This document shows, piece after piece, positions 34,650 through 45,697 of a stretch of 64,000 nucleotides of DNA. The notes beneath the pieces are model-generated. The model worked only from the letters and a program-made list of their open reading frames with translations. It searched no databases and was not told the DNA's origin. Position 1 is the stretch's first letter. Each line of letters starts with the position of its first letter. The stretch spans positions 47,860 through 111,859 of the forward strand of contig NZ_NRRV01000008.1 in the NCBI RefSeq assembly GCF_016583825.1, read 5' to 3'. This DNA comes from Thiohalocapsa halophila (lineage in GTDB: Bacteria; Pseudomonadota; Gammaproteobacteria; Chromatiales; Chromatiaceae). The position numbers and the translations under genes are program-made.

Positions 34650-35258
34650 TCAGCTTTCCTGCTCCGCCGCGGGTGGGCGGCCCGGGCGCAAGGCCTGGCC
34701 GCAGGCGCGGCAGACATAACTGACCCCGCGCAGCACGCGGTGGTGGCGGATGCTGGTGAGGGCGTGCTCACCGCAGCGGCAGTGGTAGGGATGGCGGCGC
34801 ACGCGCCTCGCCGTCAGCCCCGAGACATCGAAATCGTGGCAGCGGCGCGGGTCGGCGCCCAAGTCGCGCATAAGCTGCTGCCATTGCGGTCCATGCGGGC
34901 GAATCCGCCGCCCGAAGCGCAGGAAGGCCAGGTAGTGGGCGACCTCGTGCGGCACGGTCTGGGCCAGGAAGTCGGCCTCGTGGCGTGCGAGCAGCGCCGG
35001 GTTGTAGCGAATGCTGGCATACCCGCGGCTGTCCACCCGAAACTGCCCGGCCGAGCGACCGCGCAGGTCGAAGGCGATCCGCGGCCGCGGCACGGGCTCT
35101 TGGATGAGCGCGCTGCCGGCGGCCAGTAGCTCGGACGTGCGTGCCAGCGCGCGCGTGCGCGCGGCATGGTCGCCGCCGGTGTCCGCACTCGAGCGAGGGC
35201 CTGAGTGCGGGCTCGGGTCATGACCAGCGTCGGGAGTTGGCACGCCGGGTGTCGCCAT
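34650..35258 (-). CDS. SprT-like zinc metalloprotease
   Basis: 202 residues. The core holds the zinc motif HEVAH (104-108) in TVPHEVAHYLAFLRFG, preceded by RVDSRGYASIRYNPALLARHE, and a C-terminal zinc ribbon with CRCGEH...CRACGQ. This is the SprT/Spartan-type domain; bacterial SprT function is not well defined, the eukaryotic relative cuts DNA-protein crosslinks. The N-terminal 45 residues are low-complexity and may be untranslated if a later start is used. Confidence 0.85.
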   Translation of the reverse strand: MATPGVPTPDAGHDPSPHSGPRSSADTGGDHAARTRALARTSELLAAGSALIQEPVPRPRIAFDLRGRSAGQFRVDSRGYASIRYNPALLARHEADFLAQTVPHEVAHYLAFLRFGRRIRPHGPQWQQLMRDLGADPRRCHDFDVSGLTARRVRRHPYHCRCGEHALTSIRHHRVLRGVSYVCRACGQALRPGRPPAAEQES

Positions 35259-35395
35259 GGCGCGGATTACAAGGGAATCGGCGCCTCCTGTCCAGGCTTA
35301 GCGCCCGCCGCGCCCGGGCCGTGCGCAGGGCGATTGATGCCCGCTTGCGGCTCGACGTCAATCCCCCAGGACGCCCGCGCGAGCTGGTCTGCGCC

Positions 35396-35424
35396 TTGCG
35401 GAAAGTCAGCATTCGGGGTACTAT
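35396..35424 (+). promoter_or_regulatory. Sigma70-type promoter of the rimP-nusA-infB operon
   Basis: TTGCGG and TACTAT separated by exactly 17 bases. It is the best promoter match in this part of the window and lies upstream of the leader terminator and rimP. Transcription would begin near 35431, giving a leader of about 370 bases before rimP. Confidence 0.6.
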
Positions 35425-35430
35425 TCCGCG

Positions 35431-35590
35431 GCTTGGGCATCGGCGCGTTGAGGTTGCTGATGTATGGCAGCACTGCCGTTGCGGCGCATCGAGCTACGGC
35501 TCGGCGCCGCCCATCGGGGCTGCCAATGAGTGTGTCGCCACCCGCTTGGCGGAATCGGGCGTAGACGACTGGGCCGCTGGCCCATTTTTT
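35431..35590 (+). ncRNA. Leader RNA upstream of rimP ending in an intrinsic terminator
   Basis: From the predicted start of transcription the leader runs to a hairpin GGGCC-GCT-GGCCC followed by A and six T (35571-35590), a textbook intrinsic terminator placed about 210 bases before rimP. A terminator between the promoter and a nusA-containing operon suggests attenuation, consistent with known autoregulation of nusA operons, or it ends a separate small RNA of about 160 bases. The remaining 210 bases to rimP (35591-35798) hold no supported gene. No database family was tested. Confidence 0.5.
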
Positions 35591-35798
35591 ATTTCTGGCG
35601 ATAACGATCGCAAGCGCCGTCCGCAGCGCTCGGTCGCGGGCAGCGCCCGGCGGGCACGGCGCGGATGACCGCGCTGCCACGACTGCGTCGAGGCGCGGGC
35701 TCGCGCCCAGGGGCAGGCCGCGAGAGCGCCGTGATCCGCAGGCGGCCAGCCGTTCGCAGAGCAGCAATGACGCATCACCCGGCCGTGCCGGGTACGAC

Positions 35799-36257
35799 AT
35801 GAAAGGTGTCCAACCGCAGCTCCTCGATCTCGTCCGCTCCGTGGTGGAGCCCATGGGCTATGAATGCGTCGGCGTGGAGCACGACAGCAGCGCCGGTGGC
35901 GGCGCCGTGCTGCGGGTCTACATCGACCATGCCGACGGCATCGGCCTCGACGATTGCGAGGCCGTCAGTCACCAGCTAAGCGGCGCGCTGGATGTGGCGG
36001 ACCCCATCGCCGGTCACTACGACCTCGAGGTCTCGTCCCCGGGTCTCGACCGGCCATTGCTGGAGCTTGCGCACTTCCGGCGCTTCACCGGCGCACGGGC
36101 CCGCGTGCGGTTGGCGGAGAAGCTGGACGGGCGGCGGCGCTTCGACGGCCGGATCGTCGGTGTCGACGGCGAGACCGTATTGCTGGACGTGGACGGCGAG
36201 CGCATGGCGCTGCCCTTCGCGCGCATCGAGTCGGCGCGGCTGGTGCCCGAATTCTGA
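35799..36257 (+). CDS. rimP: Ribosome maturation factor RimP
   Basis: 152 residues. Conserved RimP pieces: VVEPMGYECVGVEHD, LRVYIDHADGIGLDDCEAVS, YDLEVSSPGLDRPL and a C-terminal SH3-like strand set ending IESARLVPEF. RimP assists 30S subunit assembly. First gene of the operon; nusA starts 15 bases after its stop. Confidence 0.96.
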   Translation: MKGVQPQLLDLVRSVVEPMGYECVGVEHDSSAGGGAVLRVYIDHADGIGLDDCEAVSHQLSGALDVADPIAGHYDLEVSSPGLDRPLLELAHFRRFTGARARVRLAEKLDGRRRFDGRIVGVDGETVLLDVDGERMALPFARIESARLVPEF

Positions 36258-36272
36258 ATACTGGTTGACACT

Positions 36273-37775
36273 ATGAGTAAAGACATTTTGCTGGTGGTGG
36301 AGGCGGTCTCCAACGAAAAGGACGTACCCAAGGAGATCATCTTCGAGGCCATGGAGGCCGCGCTGGCCTCGGCCACCCGCAAGAAGCACGGCGGCGACAT
36401 CGAGGCGCGCGTGGCCATCGACCGCGAGAGCGGCGACTACGAGACCTTCCGGCGCTGGGAAGTCGTCCCCGATACCGAGGGCGAGCCGCTGGAGGCGCCA
36501 GAGCGCCAGATCACGCTGTCCGCGGCCAAGGAGCTGGATCCTGCTCTGGACCTTGGCGGCTATGTCGAAGAGCCCATGGAGTCCGTGCTCTTCGGGCGCA
36601 TCGCCGCCCAGACCGCCAAGCAGGTCATCGTGCAGAAGGTGCGCGAAGCCGAGCGCGCCAAAGTGGTGGAGATGTTCCAGCACCGCGAGGGCGAGCTGGT
36701 GACGGGCATCGTCAAAAAGGCCGAGCGCGGCACGATCGTGCTGGATTTGGGCGGCACTGCCGAGGCTCTGGTGCCGCGCGATCAAATGATCCCGCGCGAG
36801 AACGTGCGCCCCAACGACCGCCTGCGCGGGCTGCTCTACGAGGTCCGCTCCGAGCTCAAGGGGCCGCAGCTGTTCGTGAGCCGCACCGCGCCCCAGCTAC
36901 TCATCGAGCTGTTCAAGCTGGAGGTGCCGGAGGTGGGCGAGGGCACCATCGAGATCCTAGCTGCCGCCCGCGACCCCGGCCTGCGTGCCAAGATTGCCGT
37001 GCGCACCAAAGACCCTCGCATCGACCCCGTCGGTGCCTGCGTCGGCATGCGCGGCTCGCGTGTGCAGGCCGTCTCCAACGAGCTCAACGGCGAGCGCGTG
37101 GACATCATCCAGTGGGACGAGAACCCGGCGCAGTTCGTCATCAACGCCATGTCGCCGGCGGACGTGATGTCCATCGTCATCGACGAAGACGCCCGCAGCA
37201 TGGACGTCGCCGTGAAGGAGGATAATCTATCCCAAGCCATCGGCCGTGGCGGCCAGAACGTGCGCCTGGCGAGCCAGCTCACTGGCTGGGAGCTCAACGT
37301 CATGAGCGAAGAGGACGCTGCCGCCAAGGGCGAGGAAGAGGCCCGGCGCATCGCCTCGCTGTTCATGGAGCAGCTGCAGGTGGACGAGAACGTCGCCTTC
37401 GTGCTCGTGGAGGAGGGCTTCACGAGCATCGAGGAAGTGGCCTATGTGCCCACGGCGGAGCTCCAGTCCATCGCCGAGTTCGACGACGAGATCATCGATA
37501 TCCTGCGCCAGCGCGCCAAGGACGTGCTGCTGACGCGCGCTGTCACCGGCACCGAGAGCGACGAGGGTCAACCGGCGACCGACCTGCTCAGTATGCCGGG
37601 CATGGACGACGAGCTGGCCTATGCCCTCGCGCGGCGCGGCATCGCGTCGATGGAGGAGCTCGCCGAGCAGTCGGTGGATGAGCTGATGGAGATCGAAGGC
37701 ATGGACGAAGAACGGGCCGCCCAACTCATCATGACCGCGCGCGAGCCCTGGTTCGCCGAGTCGGAACAGGCCTAG
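36273..37775 (+). CDS. nusA: Transcription termination/antitermination factor NusA
   Basis: 500 residues in the order N-terminal domain (1-130), S1 domain (about 135-200, [16 protein letters not shown]), two KH domains (about 230-345, with [15 protein letters not shown] and [12 protein letters not shown]) and two C-terminal acidic helical repeats ([12 protein letters not shown] and [18 protein letters not shown]). The complete gammaproteobacterial architecture is present. NusA binds RNA polymerase and modulates pausing and termination. Confidence 0.97.
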   Translation: MSKDILLVVEAVSNEKDVPKEIIFEAMEAALASATRKKHGGDIEARVAIDRESGDYETFRRWEVVPDTEGEPLEAPERQITLSAAKELDPALDLGGYVEEPMESVLFGRIAAQTAKQVIVQKVREAERAKVVEMFQHREGELVTGIVKKAERGTIVLDLGGTAEALVPRDQMIPRENVRPNDRLRGLLYEVRSELKGPQLFVSRTAPQLLIELFKLEVPEVGEGTIEILAAARDPGLRAKIAVRTKDPRIDPVGACVGMRGSRVQAVSNELNGERVDIIQWDENPAQFVINAMSPADVMSIVIDEDARSMDVAVKEDNLSQAIGRGGQNVRLASQLTGWELNVMSEEDAAAKGEEEARRIASLFMEQLQVDENVAFVLVEEGFTSIEEVAYVPTAELQSIAEFDDEIIDILRQRAKDVLLTRAVTGTESDEGQPATDLLSMPGMDDELAYALARRGIASMEELAEQSVDELMEIEGMDEERAAQLIMTAREPWFAESEQA

Positions 37776-37790
37776 CTTGCGGAGGTGTCT

Positions 37791-40571
37791 ATGAGCAGCG
37801 ATGTAACGGTCAAACAACTTGCCACCACGGTGAACATCCCGGTGGAGCGCCTGCTCGCCCAGCTGAACGAGGCCGGGATTCAAGCCGACGCCGCCGAGGC
37901 CACCATCACGGAGCAGGAGAAGCTTCAGCTCCTGAACTACCTGCGCCGCAGCAGCGCGAAGAAAGAGGGTGGTGAGGAGCCGGCCAAGCGGGCTGCGCCG
38001 ACGCAGCGTCGCGACGCGCCGACCGATCCGCGCAGCCGCGGGCCGCAGTCGCGCCCGTCGCGCCCGTCGCTGAGCACACGCGGCGGCGGCACCCAGCGCG
38101 GACAGAAAACCGTGTCGGTGGAAGTGCGCCGCAAGCGCACCCAGCTGCGGCGCGAAGAGCCCAAAGCGCCGGCGATATCGGAGCCGCTGCCCACGGCGGC
38201 TGCCGAGGCGCCGGAGCAGCCGGCGCCGGAGCCGGCGGCGGCCAAGCAGGCGCCGCAGCGCGGCGTCTCCGACGAGCAGCGCCGCCGCGCCGAGCTGGAA
38301 GCGCGCCGAGCCGAAGAAGACGCACGCCGTCTGGCCGAGCAGGAGGAGCAGGAGCGCCTGCGCGCCGAGGAAGAGGCGCGCCGCCGCGCCGAAGACGAAG
38401 CGCGCAAGCGCCGCGAGGCCGACGTGGCTGCACACCCGCAGGGCATGCCAACGGAAGAAGCGGCCGCCGAGGTCACTGCCGCGGTGGGCGAGCAGCCGGC
38501 TGCCGCCGAAGCCGAGACCGCAGCCGAGGCCGAAGCACAAGCGCCGGCGTCGACGGAAGCGGAGACGCAGGAGCGCCACCGCAAGCACGTCAAGAAGCAC
38601 GAGGAGCGCACCGACCGCGAGAAGGACAAGCCGGCGAAGAAGGCAGGCAAGAAGGATGCCGGCAAAGCCCGCCGCGCCGGCGGCGGCGTGGACGACGACG
38701 ATGCCGCCGCGCTCGGTGTCATCAGCCGGCCGTCGGTGCGCCGGCGCAAGAAGCCCGGCAAGCCTCAGCTTGCCGAGAAGCACCAGTTCCAGAGGCCCAC
38801 GGCACCCGTGGTGCGCGAGGTGGAGGTGCCGGAGTCCATCTCCGTCGCCGATCTCGCCCAGCGCATGTCGGTGAAGGCCGCGGATTTGGTCAAGATTCTG
38901 TTCAAGCAGGGGATGATGGTCACCATCAACCAGATGCTGGACCGCGACACGGCGATGCTGCTGGTGGAAGAAATGGGTCACAGGGCCGTCGAAGCGAAGG
39001 AGAAGGACGCCGAGGACAGCCTGATGGAGCTCCTCGGCGAAGAGACCGAGCAGGCCGAAAGCCTGCCGCGGCCGCCGGTGGTGACCATCATGGGCCATGT
39101 CGACCACGGCAAGACCTCCCTGCTGGATTACATCCGCCGCACGCGGGTCACCGCCGGCGAAGCGGGCGGCATCACCCAGCACATCGGCGCCTATCACGTG
39201 GAGACGGACAAGGGGATCATCTCCTTCCTGGATACCCCCGGACACGCGGCCTTCTCGGCCATGCGCGCGCGCGGTGCCAAGGTAACGGACATCGTCATCC
39301 TGGTGGTGGCCGCCGACGACGGCGTCATGCCGCAGACCATCGAGGCCATCCAGCATGCCAAGGCGTCGGGTGTCCCGGTGGTGGTGGCCATCAACAAGAT
39401 GGACAAGCCGGAGGCGAATCCGGACCGGGTGCTGCAAGAGCTGACTCAGCACGAGGTGGTCGCCGAGGAGTGGGGCGGTGATACCATTATGGTGAAGGTC
39501 TCGGCCAAGAGCGGCGAGGGTATCGACGACCTGCTGGACGCCGTGCTGCTGCAGGCCGAGGTGCTGGAGCTGCGCGCGCCGGCGGACAGCCCCGCGCACG
39601 GCACCATCGTCGAGTCCAGCGTCGAGAAGGGCCGCGGCCCGGTGGCCACGGTGCTGGTGCAATCGGGCACGCTGCGCCAGGGCGATACCATCGTCAGCGG
39701 CTCGGAGTACGGCCGCGTGCGCGCCATGTTCAATGAGACCGGCCAGCCGGTGCAGGACGCAGGGCCCTCGATCCCGGTGCAGGTGCTGGGGCTGTCGGCG
39801 GCGCCCAATGCCGGCGACGACGTCATCGCCGTCACCGACGAGCGCAAGGCCCGTGAGGTGGCGGAGCTCCGCGCCGAGCGCGACCGCCAATTGCGCATCG
39901 ACCAGCAGGGCGCGGCCAACCTGGAGCAGCTGTTCTCGCAGTTCAAGGAGGGCGAGACCAAGTCCGTCAACATCATCCTGAAGGCGGACGTGCAGGGCAG
40001 TGTAGAGGCCCTGCGCGAGGCGTTGATGAAGCTCTCCAACGACGAGGTGAAGGTCGCCGTGGTGGCCTCCGGCGTCGGCGGCATCACCGAGTCCGACGCC
40101 AACCTGGCGGTGACATCCAACGCCATCCTGCTCGGCTTCAATGTGCGTGCCGATGCCGCCGCCCGCCGAGTGGTGGAGAGCCACGGCCTGGATCTGCGCT
40201 ACTACTCGATCATCTACGAGCTGATCGACGACGTGAAGCAGGCCATCTCCGGCATGCTGAGCCCCATCGTCACGGAAGAGATCATCGGCCTGGCCGAGGT
40301 GCGCGATGTGTTCCGCTCGTCCAAGTTCGGCGCCATCGCCGGCTGCATGGTAGTGGACGGCACCATCAAGCGGAACAACCCCATCCGCGTGCTGCGCAAC
40401 AATGTCGTCGTCTATGAGGGGGCGCTGGAGTCCCTGCGCCGCTACAAGGACGACGTCGCCGAGGTCAAGGCCGGCACCGAGTGCGGCATCGGCGTCAAGA
40501 ACTACAACGACGTGCAGCCCGGTGACCAGATCGAGGTGTTCGAGCGCACCGAGCGGGCGCGCGAGCTGTGA
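37791..40571 (+). CDS. infB: Translation initiation factor IF-2
   Basis: 926 residues. A short N-terminal IF2N domain is followed by a long, charged low-complexity region (about 50-330, rich in Glu/Arg/Ala with [13 protein letters not shown] repeats), a second IF2N, then the G domain ([28 protein letters not shown]) and domains II-IV. GGAGG lies five bases before the ATG at 37791; a GTG two codons upstream overlaps it. IF-2 brings fMet-tRNA to the 30S subunit. Its stop overlaps the rbfA start. Confidence 0.97.
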   Translation: MSSDVTVKQLATTVNIPVERLLAQLNEAGIQADAAEATITEQEKLQLLNYLRRSSAKKEGGEEPAKRAAPTQRRDAPTDPRSRGPQSRPSRPSLSTRGGGTQRGQKTVSVEVRRKRTQLRREEPKAPAISEPLPTAAAEAPEQPAPEPAAAKQAPQRGVSDEQRRRAELEARRAEEDARRLAEQEEQERLRAEEEARRRAEDEARKRREADVAAHPQGMPTEEAAAEVTAAVGEQPAAAEAETAAEAEAQAPASTEAETQERHRKHVKKHEERTDREKDKPAKKAGKKDAGKARRAGGGVDDDDAAALGVISRPSVRRRKKPGKPQLAEKHQFQRPTAPVVREVEVPESISVADLAQRMSVKAADLVKILFKQGMMVTINQMLDRDTAMLLVEEMGHRAVEAKEKDAEDSLMELLGEETEQAESLPRPPVVTIMGHVDHGKTSLLDYIRRTRVTAGEAGGITQHIGAYHVETDKGIISFLDTPGHAAFSAMRARGAKVTDIVILVVAADDGVMPQTIEAIQHAKASGVPVVVAINKMDKPEANPDRVLQELTQHEVVAEEWGGDTIMVKVSAKSGEGIDDLLDAVLLQAEVLELRAPADSPAHGTIVESSVEKGRGPVATVLVQSGTLRQGDTIVSGSEYGRVRAMFNETGQPVQDAGPSIPVQVLGLSAAPNAGDDVIAVTDERKAREVAELRAERDRQLRIDQQGAANLEQLFSQFKEGETKSVNIILKADVQGSVEALREALMKLSNDEVKVAVVASGVGGITESDANLAVTSNAILLGFNVRADAAARRVVESHGLDLRYYSIIYELIDDVKQAISGMLSPIVTEEIIGLAEVRDVFRSSKFGAIAGCMVVDGTIKRNNPIRVLRNNVVVYEGALESLRRYKDDVAEVKAGTECGIGVKNYNDVQPGDQIEVFERTERAREL

Positions 40572-40942
40572 GCGAGGGCGCTCGGGCCGAGCGCGTCGGG
40601 GCCGAGCTGCTGCGCGAGCTCGCGACCCTACTGCGCACCGAGGTGCGGGACCCGCGGGTCGGCCCGGTCACCCTGCAGGAAGTCAGGGTGAGCCGGGACC
40701 TCGCCCATGCCAAGGTCTATTTCACCTGCTTTCCGCTGGACGAGTGCGGTGAGGCGCAGGAGCAGGTGCTGAACGGCTCGCTGGCAGCCTTCCTGCGGCG
40801 CGCACTGTCACAGCGGGTGCGCTTGCGCTCCGTCCCGGAGCTGCGCTTCGTCCACGACACCTCGGTACGCGACGGCGAGCGCCTCAGCGCGCTCATCGAC
40901 AGCGTTGCGCCCCCGCGGGAGCAGGGCGACGGGGATTCCTGA
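40568..40942 (+). CDS. rbfA: Ribosome-binding factor A
   Basis: 124 residues with the KH-like RbfA fold: [45 protein letters not shown], then [20 protein letters not shown]. Starts at a GTG in the GTGA overlap with infB. RbfA matures the 16S rRNA 5' end region in the 30S subunit. Confidence 0.95.
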   Translation: MSEGARAERVGAELLRELATLLRTEVRDPRVGPVTLQEVRVSRDLAHAKVYFTCFPLDECGEAQEQVLNGSLAAFLRRALSQRVRLRSVPELRFVHDTSVRDGERLSALIDSVAPPREQGDGDS

Positions 40943-41019
40943 AGCCCGGCGACCGCGGCTTCCCACAGGCTTACGAACACGGAGCTACCACCCGCGTGGC
41001 GGGTCGGCAGACGCCCATC

Positions 41020-41934
41020 ATGGCGAGAAGACGCAACAAAGGCCGGCCCGTGGACGGCATCCTGCTGCTGGATAAGCCGAGCGGGCTGTCGTCGAACCAG
41101 GCGCTGCAGCAGGTCAAGCGCCTGTACAAGGCGGCCAAGGCCGGGCACACCGGCAGTCTGGACCCGCTGGCGACGGGGCTGCTGCCGCTGTGTCTGGGAC
41201 AGACCACCAAGTTCTCGTCCTTCCTGCTGGATGCGGACAAGCGCTATCGGGTGGGCGTGACCCTCGGGGTGACCACCGACAGCGCCGATGCCGACGGCGA
41301 GGTGCTGCAAACCCGGCCCATCGACGGCGTGGAAGCCGATGCCGTGCAGGCCGTGCTGCCGCGCTTTACCGGCAGCATCGAGCAGCTGCCGCCCATGTAC
41401 TCCGCGGTGAAGCACCAGGGGCAGCGGCTCTACAAGCTCGCCCGCGAGGGCAAGGAGGTGGAGCGCACGCCGCGCACGGTGCAGATCTTCGCGCTGGAGC
41501 TGCTGGCCTTCACGCCGCCGACGCTGGAGCTGCTCGTACACTGCTCCAAGGGCACCTATGTGCGCACCCTGGCGGAGGAGATCGGCGAGGCGCTCGGCTG
41601 CGGCGCCCATGTGTCGGCGCTGCGGCGCACCGGCGTCGGGCCCTATGTGGAGGGCGAGACGCGCTTCGTCACCATGGCGGACGTGGAGACCGCCGCCGAG
41701 CAGGGATTGGAGGCGATGGATGCGCTGCTGCTGCCGCTGGACAGCGTCCTGGGGCATTGCCCTGCGGTGCGACTGTCGGCGGATGCGGCCTTCTATCTGC
41801 GCCAGGGGCAGCCGGTGCTGGTGCCCCAAGCGCCCACCGAGGGCATGGTGCGGCTGTACACCGGCAGTGATGCGTTTCTCGGCGTGGGCGTCATCCTCGA
41901 TGACGGCCGTGTCCAGCCGAAGCGGCTGATTTGA
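41020..41934 (+). CDS. truB: tRNA pseudouridine-55 synthase TruB
   Basis: 304 residues. KPSGLSSNQALQQVKRLY and GHTGSLDPLATGLLPLCLG (with the catalytic Asp) define TruB, followed by a C-terminal PUA-like domain (about 245-300). It modifies U55 in tRNA T-loops. The ATG at 41020 begins the usual MARRRNKGRPVDG opening; a GTG at 40996 with GGAG eleven bases before it is an alternative adding eight residues. Confidence 0.95.
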   Translation: MARRRNKGRPVDGILLLDKPSGLSSNQALQQVKRLYKAAKAGHTGSLDPLATGLLPLCLGQTTKFSSFLLDADKRYRVGVTLGVTTDSADADGEVLQTRPIDGVEADAVQAVLPRFTGSIEQLPPMYSAVKHQGQRLYKLAREGKEVERTPRTVQIFALELLAFTPPTLELLVHCSKGTYVRTLAEEIGEALGCGAHVSALRRTGVGPYVEGETRFVTMADVETAAEQGLEAMDALLLPLDSVLGHCPAVRLSADAAFYLRQGQPVLVPQAPTEGMVRLYTGSDAFLGVGVILDDGRVQPKRLI

Positions 41935-42080
41935 CGCCGAGTGCATCCAAAGTGCGCCGCTCTAGGGAAGGGTCGCTGCAATTGGGGCGACATCCCGCCC
42001 CCGGCACGGGAAGTGCAGATTAATCGGCGGTGCCCTGGTTGCCTCAGGCCAGCTGCCCGCAGCACCGCTGTCACAATCGG

Positions 42081-42109
42081 TTCAACTGCGTCGGAAAGGT
42101 CGTTACCAT
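42081..42109 (+). promoter_or_regulatory. Candidate rpsO promoter
   Basis: TTCAAC and TACCAT with a 17-base spacer, in the 320-base gap between truB and rpsO. It would start transcription near 42116 and give rpsO-pnp a promoter independent of the rimP operon, as known for rpsO in enterobacteria. The rest of the gap (41935-42080) holds nothing identifiable. Confidence 0.45.
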
Positions 42110-42125
42110 AGCCGCGCTTTTACAA

Positions 42126-42154
42126 GCCCCGACGGCAGCGTCTGCCGCCGGGGC
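42126..42154 (+). promoter_or_regulatory. Hairpin in the rpsO leader
   Basis: GCCCCG-A-CGGCAG, loop CGT, CTGCCG-C-CGGGGC: twelve pairs with one A-C mismatch, about 100 bases before the rpsO ATG and starting about ten bases into the predicted transcript. No T-run follows, so it is not a terminator. In several bacteria S15 represses its own mRNA through a leader structure; this is a candidate element for that. Confidence 0.45.
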
Positions 42155-42256
42155 ATCGGCATCGCCATGCTGTACCCTGGAGTCATTGCCGGGGCACGCA
42201 TGGGCTGCCGTCAACCCGGGGGCCGCAGCCGGCGCCCATGCATCAGGAGCTTAGCA

Positions 42257-42526
42257 ATGACAGTCACCGCAGAAGACAAGCGCCGCATTGTCGAGGAGCA
42301 CGGCAAAGACGGCAACGACACCGGCAGCACCGAGGTGCAGGTCGCGCTGCTCACCGCGCGCATCAAGGACCTTACCGGGCACTTCAGCCAGCACAAGAAA
42401 GACCACCACTCCCGCCGCGGGCTGGTGCGGATGGTCAACTCGCGGCGCAAGCTGCTCGATTATCTCAAGCGCAAGGACCTCGATCGCTACCGGGCGCTGA
42501 TCCAGAAGCTCGGACTGCGCCGGTAA
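42257..42526 (+). CDS. rpsO: 30S ribosomal protein S15
   Basis: 89 residues, standard S15 length, with [48 protein letters not shown], the rRNA-binding core. AGGAG lies seven bases before the ATG. Located directly before pnp, as in most gammaproteobacteria. Confidence 0.98.
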   Translation: MTVTAEDKRRIVEEHGKDGNDTGSTEVQVALLTARIKDLTGHFSQHKKDHHSRRGLVRMVNSRRKLLDYLKRKDLDRYRALIQKLGLRR

Positions 42527-42637
42527 CTTCGCGTCCTTACGCCGGCGGTGGCCGCTGAGCCGGCCCGTCGCGGCAGCCAAGCCGCCGCCCGCACCCCGTC
42601 AGGACATCCTGAGGACCCATCCAGAGGACCCAACCCA

Positions 42638-44743
42638 GTGACCCCCATCCGCAAGACCTTCCAGTATGGCGACCAGACGGTCACGCTCGAGACCGGCGAG
42701 ATCGCCCGCCAGGCGGACGGCGCCGTGCTGATCAACGTCGAAGACACAGTGGTGCTCTGTACCGTGGTGGTAGACAAGCGCGCCACGGAGCTCAAGGACT
42801 TCCTGCCGCTCACCGTCGACTATCAAGAAAAGACCTATGCCGCCGGCCGTATTCCCGGCGGCTTTTTTCGGCGTGAGGGCCGGCCCAGCGAGGCCGAGAT
42901 CCTCACCTCGCGCCTCATCGACCGGCCCATCCGGCCGCTGTTCGCCGACGGCTTCGGCCGCGAGGTCCAGGTCATCGCCACGGTGAAGTCGCTGAACCCG
43001 GCGGTGAACCCCGAGGTGCCGGCGCTGATCGGCGTCTCGGCGGCGCTGGCCATTTCCGGCGCGCCCTTCAACGGCCCCATCGCCGCCGTTCGCGTCGGCT
43101 ACAAGAATGGTGAGTACATACTGAACCCGGCAGTGACGGGCTTGGGCCCCGACAGCGACCTGGATCTGGTGGTGGCCGGCACCGAGAACGCCGTGCTCAT
43201 GGTGGAGTCCGAGGCCCGCGGCCTGCCCGAAGACGTCATGCTCGGCGCCGTGCTCTACGGCCACGAGCAGATGCAGGTGGCCATCCGGGCCATCCAGGAG
43301 CTGGCCGCGGAGGTCAACAAGCCGCCGCTGCCCTTCGAGCCGCCGGCGGCCGACCCGGCGCTGGAAGACGCCGTGAGCGCCTATACGGACCGCCTCGCCG
43401 AGGCCTACACCATCAAGGACAAGATGGAGCGCTACGCCGCGCTGGACGCCGTGCGCAACGAGGCCTTCGAAAAGCTCGCCGGCGACCACGCGGGCCAGTG
43501 GCCCCAGCCCAAGGTCTACGGCGCCATCGAGAAGCTGGAGAAAAAGCTCGTGCGCGGCGCCATCATTCAGGGCAAGCCGCGCATCGACGGCCGCGACACC
43601 AAGACCGTGCGGCCGATTTACATCCGCACCGGCGTGCTGCCGCGCACCCACGGCTCGGCGCTCTTCACCCGCGGCGAGACCCAGGCCATGGTGGTCACCA
43701 CCTTGGGCACGGAGCGCGACAGCCAGATCATCGATGCGCTGGAGGGCGAGCGTCGCGAGCCCTTCATGCTGCACTACAACTTCCCGCCCTTCTGCGTCGG
43801 CGAGCAAGGCCGCGTCGGCAGCCCCAAGCGCCGGGAGATCGGCCACGGCCGGCTCGCCAAGCGCGGTATCCTCGCCGCCATGCCCGCGCCCGATGAGTTC
43901 CCGTACTCGGTGCGCGTGGTCTCCGAGATCACCGAGTCCAACGGCTCCAGCTCCATGGCCAGCGTCTGCGGCACCAGTCTCTCCCTGATGGACGCGGGCG
44001 TGCCCGTGAAGGCGCCGGTGGCTGGTGTCGCCATGGGTCTCATCAAAGAGGGCGATGAGTTTGCCGTGCTGACGGACATCATGGGCGACGAGGACCACCT
44101 GGGCGACATGGACTTCAAGGTCGCGGGTGCCGCCGACGGCATCAATGCCCTGCAGATGGACATCAAGATCGAGGGCATCACTAAGGAGATCATGGAGACG
44201 GCCCTGGAGCAGGCGAAGGCCGGGCGGCTGCACATCCTGGACGAGATGAACAAGGTCATCTCCGAGCACCGCGCCGAGATGTCCGACTACGCCCCGCGCA
44301 TCATCGAGTTCAAGATCCATCCGGAGAAGATCCGCGACGTCATCGGCAAGGGCGGCGCCACCATTCGCGCCATCACCGAAGAGACCGGCGCCACCGTGGA
44401 CATCAACGATGACGGCGTGGTCAAGATCTTCTCGGTGCAGCGCAGCGCCGGCGAGGAGGCCAAAAAGCGCATCCGGCTCATCACGGCGGACGTGGAGGTC
44501 GGCAAGATCTACGAGGGCAAGGTGGTGCGCCTGATGGACTTCGGCGCCTTCGTCACCATCCTCCCCGGCCGCGATGGGCTGGTGCACATCAGCCAGATTT
44601 CGGACGAGCGCGTGCAGAAGGTCTCCGACAAGCTGAAGGAAGGCGACGTCGTTCGTGTGAAGGTGCTGGAGGTGGACAAGCAGGGCCGCATCCGCCTCAG
44701 CATGAAGGCCGTCGCCGAGGACGAGGCGAAGGCGGCGGAGTAG
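42638..44743 (+). CDS. pnp: Polyribonucleotide nucleotidyltransferase (PNPase)
   Basis: 701 residues: two RNase PH domains (about 10-230 and 310-540) with an all-helical linker, then KH ([19 protein letters not shown]) and S1 ([31 protein letters not shown]) domains. The second PH domain keeps the catalytic [12 protein letters not shown] and [15 protein letters not shown] ([13 protein letters not shown]) segments. The GTG start at 42638 begins the conserved [10 protein letters not shown]; an upstream frame adds 30 unconserved residues. Degrades RNA phosphorolytically within the degradosome. Confidence 0.97.
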   Translation: MTPIRKTFQYGDQTVTLETGEIARQADGAVLINVEDTVVLCTVVVDKRATELKDFLPLTVDYQEKTYAAGRIPGGFFRREGRPSEAEILTSRLIDRPIRPLFADGFGREVQVIATVKSLNPAVNPEVPALIGVSAALAISGAPFNGPIAAVRVGYKNGEYILNPAVTGLGPDSDLDLVVAGTENAVLMVESEARGLPEDVMLGAVLYGHEQMQVAIRAIQELAAEVNKPPLPFEPPAADPALEDAVSAYTDRLAEAYTIKDKMERYAALDAVRNEAFEKLAGDHAGQWPQPKVYGAIEKLEKKLVRGAIIQGKPRIDGRDTKTVRPIYIRTGVLPRTHGSALFTRGETQAMVVTTLGTERDSQIIDALEGERREPFMLHYNFPPFCVGEQGRVGSPKRREIGHGRLAKRGILAAMPAPDEFPYSVRVVSEITESNGSSSMASVCGTSLSLMDAGVPVKAPVAGVAMGLIKEGDEFAVLTDIMGDEDHLGDMDFKVAGAADGINALQMDIKIEGITKEIMETALEQAKAGRLHILDEMNKVISEHRAEMSDYAPRIIEFKIHPEKIRDVIGKGGATIRAITEETGATVDINDDGVVKIFSVQRSAGEEAKKRIRLITADVEVGKIYEGKVVRLMDFGAFVTILPGRDGLVHISQISDERVQKVSDKLKEGDVVRVKVLEVDKQGRIRLSMKAVAEDEAKAAE

Positions 44744-44827
44744 GGCACGACACCCGCCCCGCGTCGTTAAGCACGCCAGTGCGGATGGAGGTGGGGTGAC
44801 CCAGCCGAATAACGAGGCGCAGCAGCC

Positions 44828-45697
44828 ATGAGCACGCTGTTCGTGATCCTGGCGGCGCTCTGCTGGGGCCTGTCGGGCGGGATCGGCGGCATATTGATGG
44901 CGGACGGCTGGGACCCGTATGTGGTGTCCTTCTATCGCGGCGCCATTGGCTTCTTGTTCGTGCTCGGCTGGCTGGCGCTGGTCCCGCGCGGCAGCGGGCT
45001 GTCGAGTCGCCGGCTGTGGCTCTGGTCGGTGGTGGCGGGGCTCGGCGTCGCCGGGAATTTCGCGTTCTATTTCGTGAGCATTGCGGAGGGCAGTGTCGCG
45101 GTTGCGGCCACGCTGATGTATTGCGCGCCGGTGTTCGTGTATCTGGTGTCCTTCGTATTGAAGCTGGAGCGTCCCACGCTGCTCAAGTGGGCGGCGATCG
45201 CCATGGTCATGGTGGGCATCGTGCTGCTGACGCGGGTGTATGAGACGGGCGCCGGCGGCGTCACGCTCATCGGGGCCGGGGCCGGACTGCTCGCCGGACT
45301 CTCCTACGCGATCTTCATTTTCGGCTTCAAGTACGCAGCCCCCCACGGCTCGCCGCAAGCGATCTTGGTGATCGCGTTCGCGGTGCTCGGCGCCATCCTC
45401 ATCTGGCCGGGCGACACCGAGCAGACCCTGGCCGCGCTGGGGTCGCCGAGCTGGCGGCTGTTCGCGGTGCTCGGGGTGCTGGGCGCGGGCTTGTCTTTCA
45501 TCCTCTACGTCGTGGGGCTGAGCCACACCGCGCCGGCGGTCGCATCCATTGTGGCCATGGTGGAGCCGGTCACCGCCTCACTGTTCGGCGTCGTGGTGCT
45601 GCACGAGACCCTGGTCGCGGTGCAGGTCCTCGGCATGGGCCTGATTCTGGTGACGGTTACCGCATTGAGCGTGAATTCGCGGCAGCGAGTGGCGTGA
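44828..45697 (+). CDS. EamA/DMT family transporter
   Basis: 289 residues with ten membrane helices in two EamA repeats (about 3-135 and 145-285). Typical elements are LAALCWGLSGGIGGIL at the start and VASIVAMVEPVTASLFGVVVLHE in the second repeat. DMT proteins move metabolites, often exporting amino acids or nucleotide precursors; the substrate cannot be told. It is a single gene after pnp. A GGTGACGGTATA motif lies 14 bases after its stop. Confidence 0.9.
   Translation: MSTLFVILAALCWGLSGGIGGILMADGWDPYVVSFYRGAIGFLFVLGWLALVPRGSGLSSRRLWLWSVVAGLGVAGNFAFYFVSIAEGSVAVAATLMYCAPVFVYLVSFVLKLERPTLLKWAAIAMVMVGIVLLTRVYETGAGGVTLIGAGAGLLAGLSYAIFIFGFKYAAPHGSPQAILVIAFAVLGAILIWPGDTEQTLAALGSPSWRLFAVLGVLGAGLSFILYVVGLSHTAPAVASIVAMVEPVTASLFGVVVLHETLVAVQVLGMGLILVTVTALSVNSRQRVA

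Noticed and set aside
37227..40184. 985-codon open frame antisense to infB and the end of nusA
   Set aside because: It mirrors the strongly conserved infB frame and is explained by codon bias in high-GC DNA. The product is His/Leu/Arg-rich with no domain.
42599..45526. 975-codon open frame antisense to pnp and the EamA gene
   Set aside because: It spans two unrelated sense genes, and its translation has shadow-frame composition (His, Arg, Ala) without domains.
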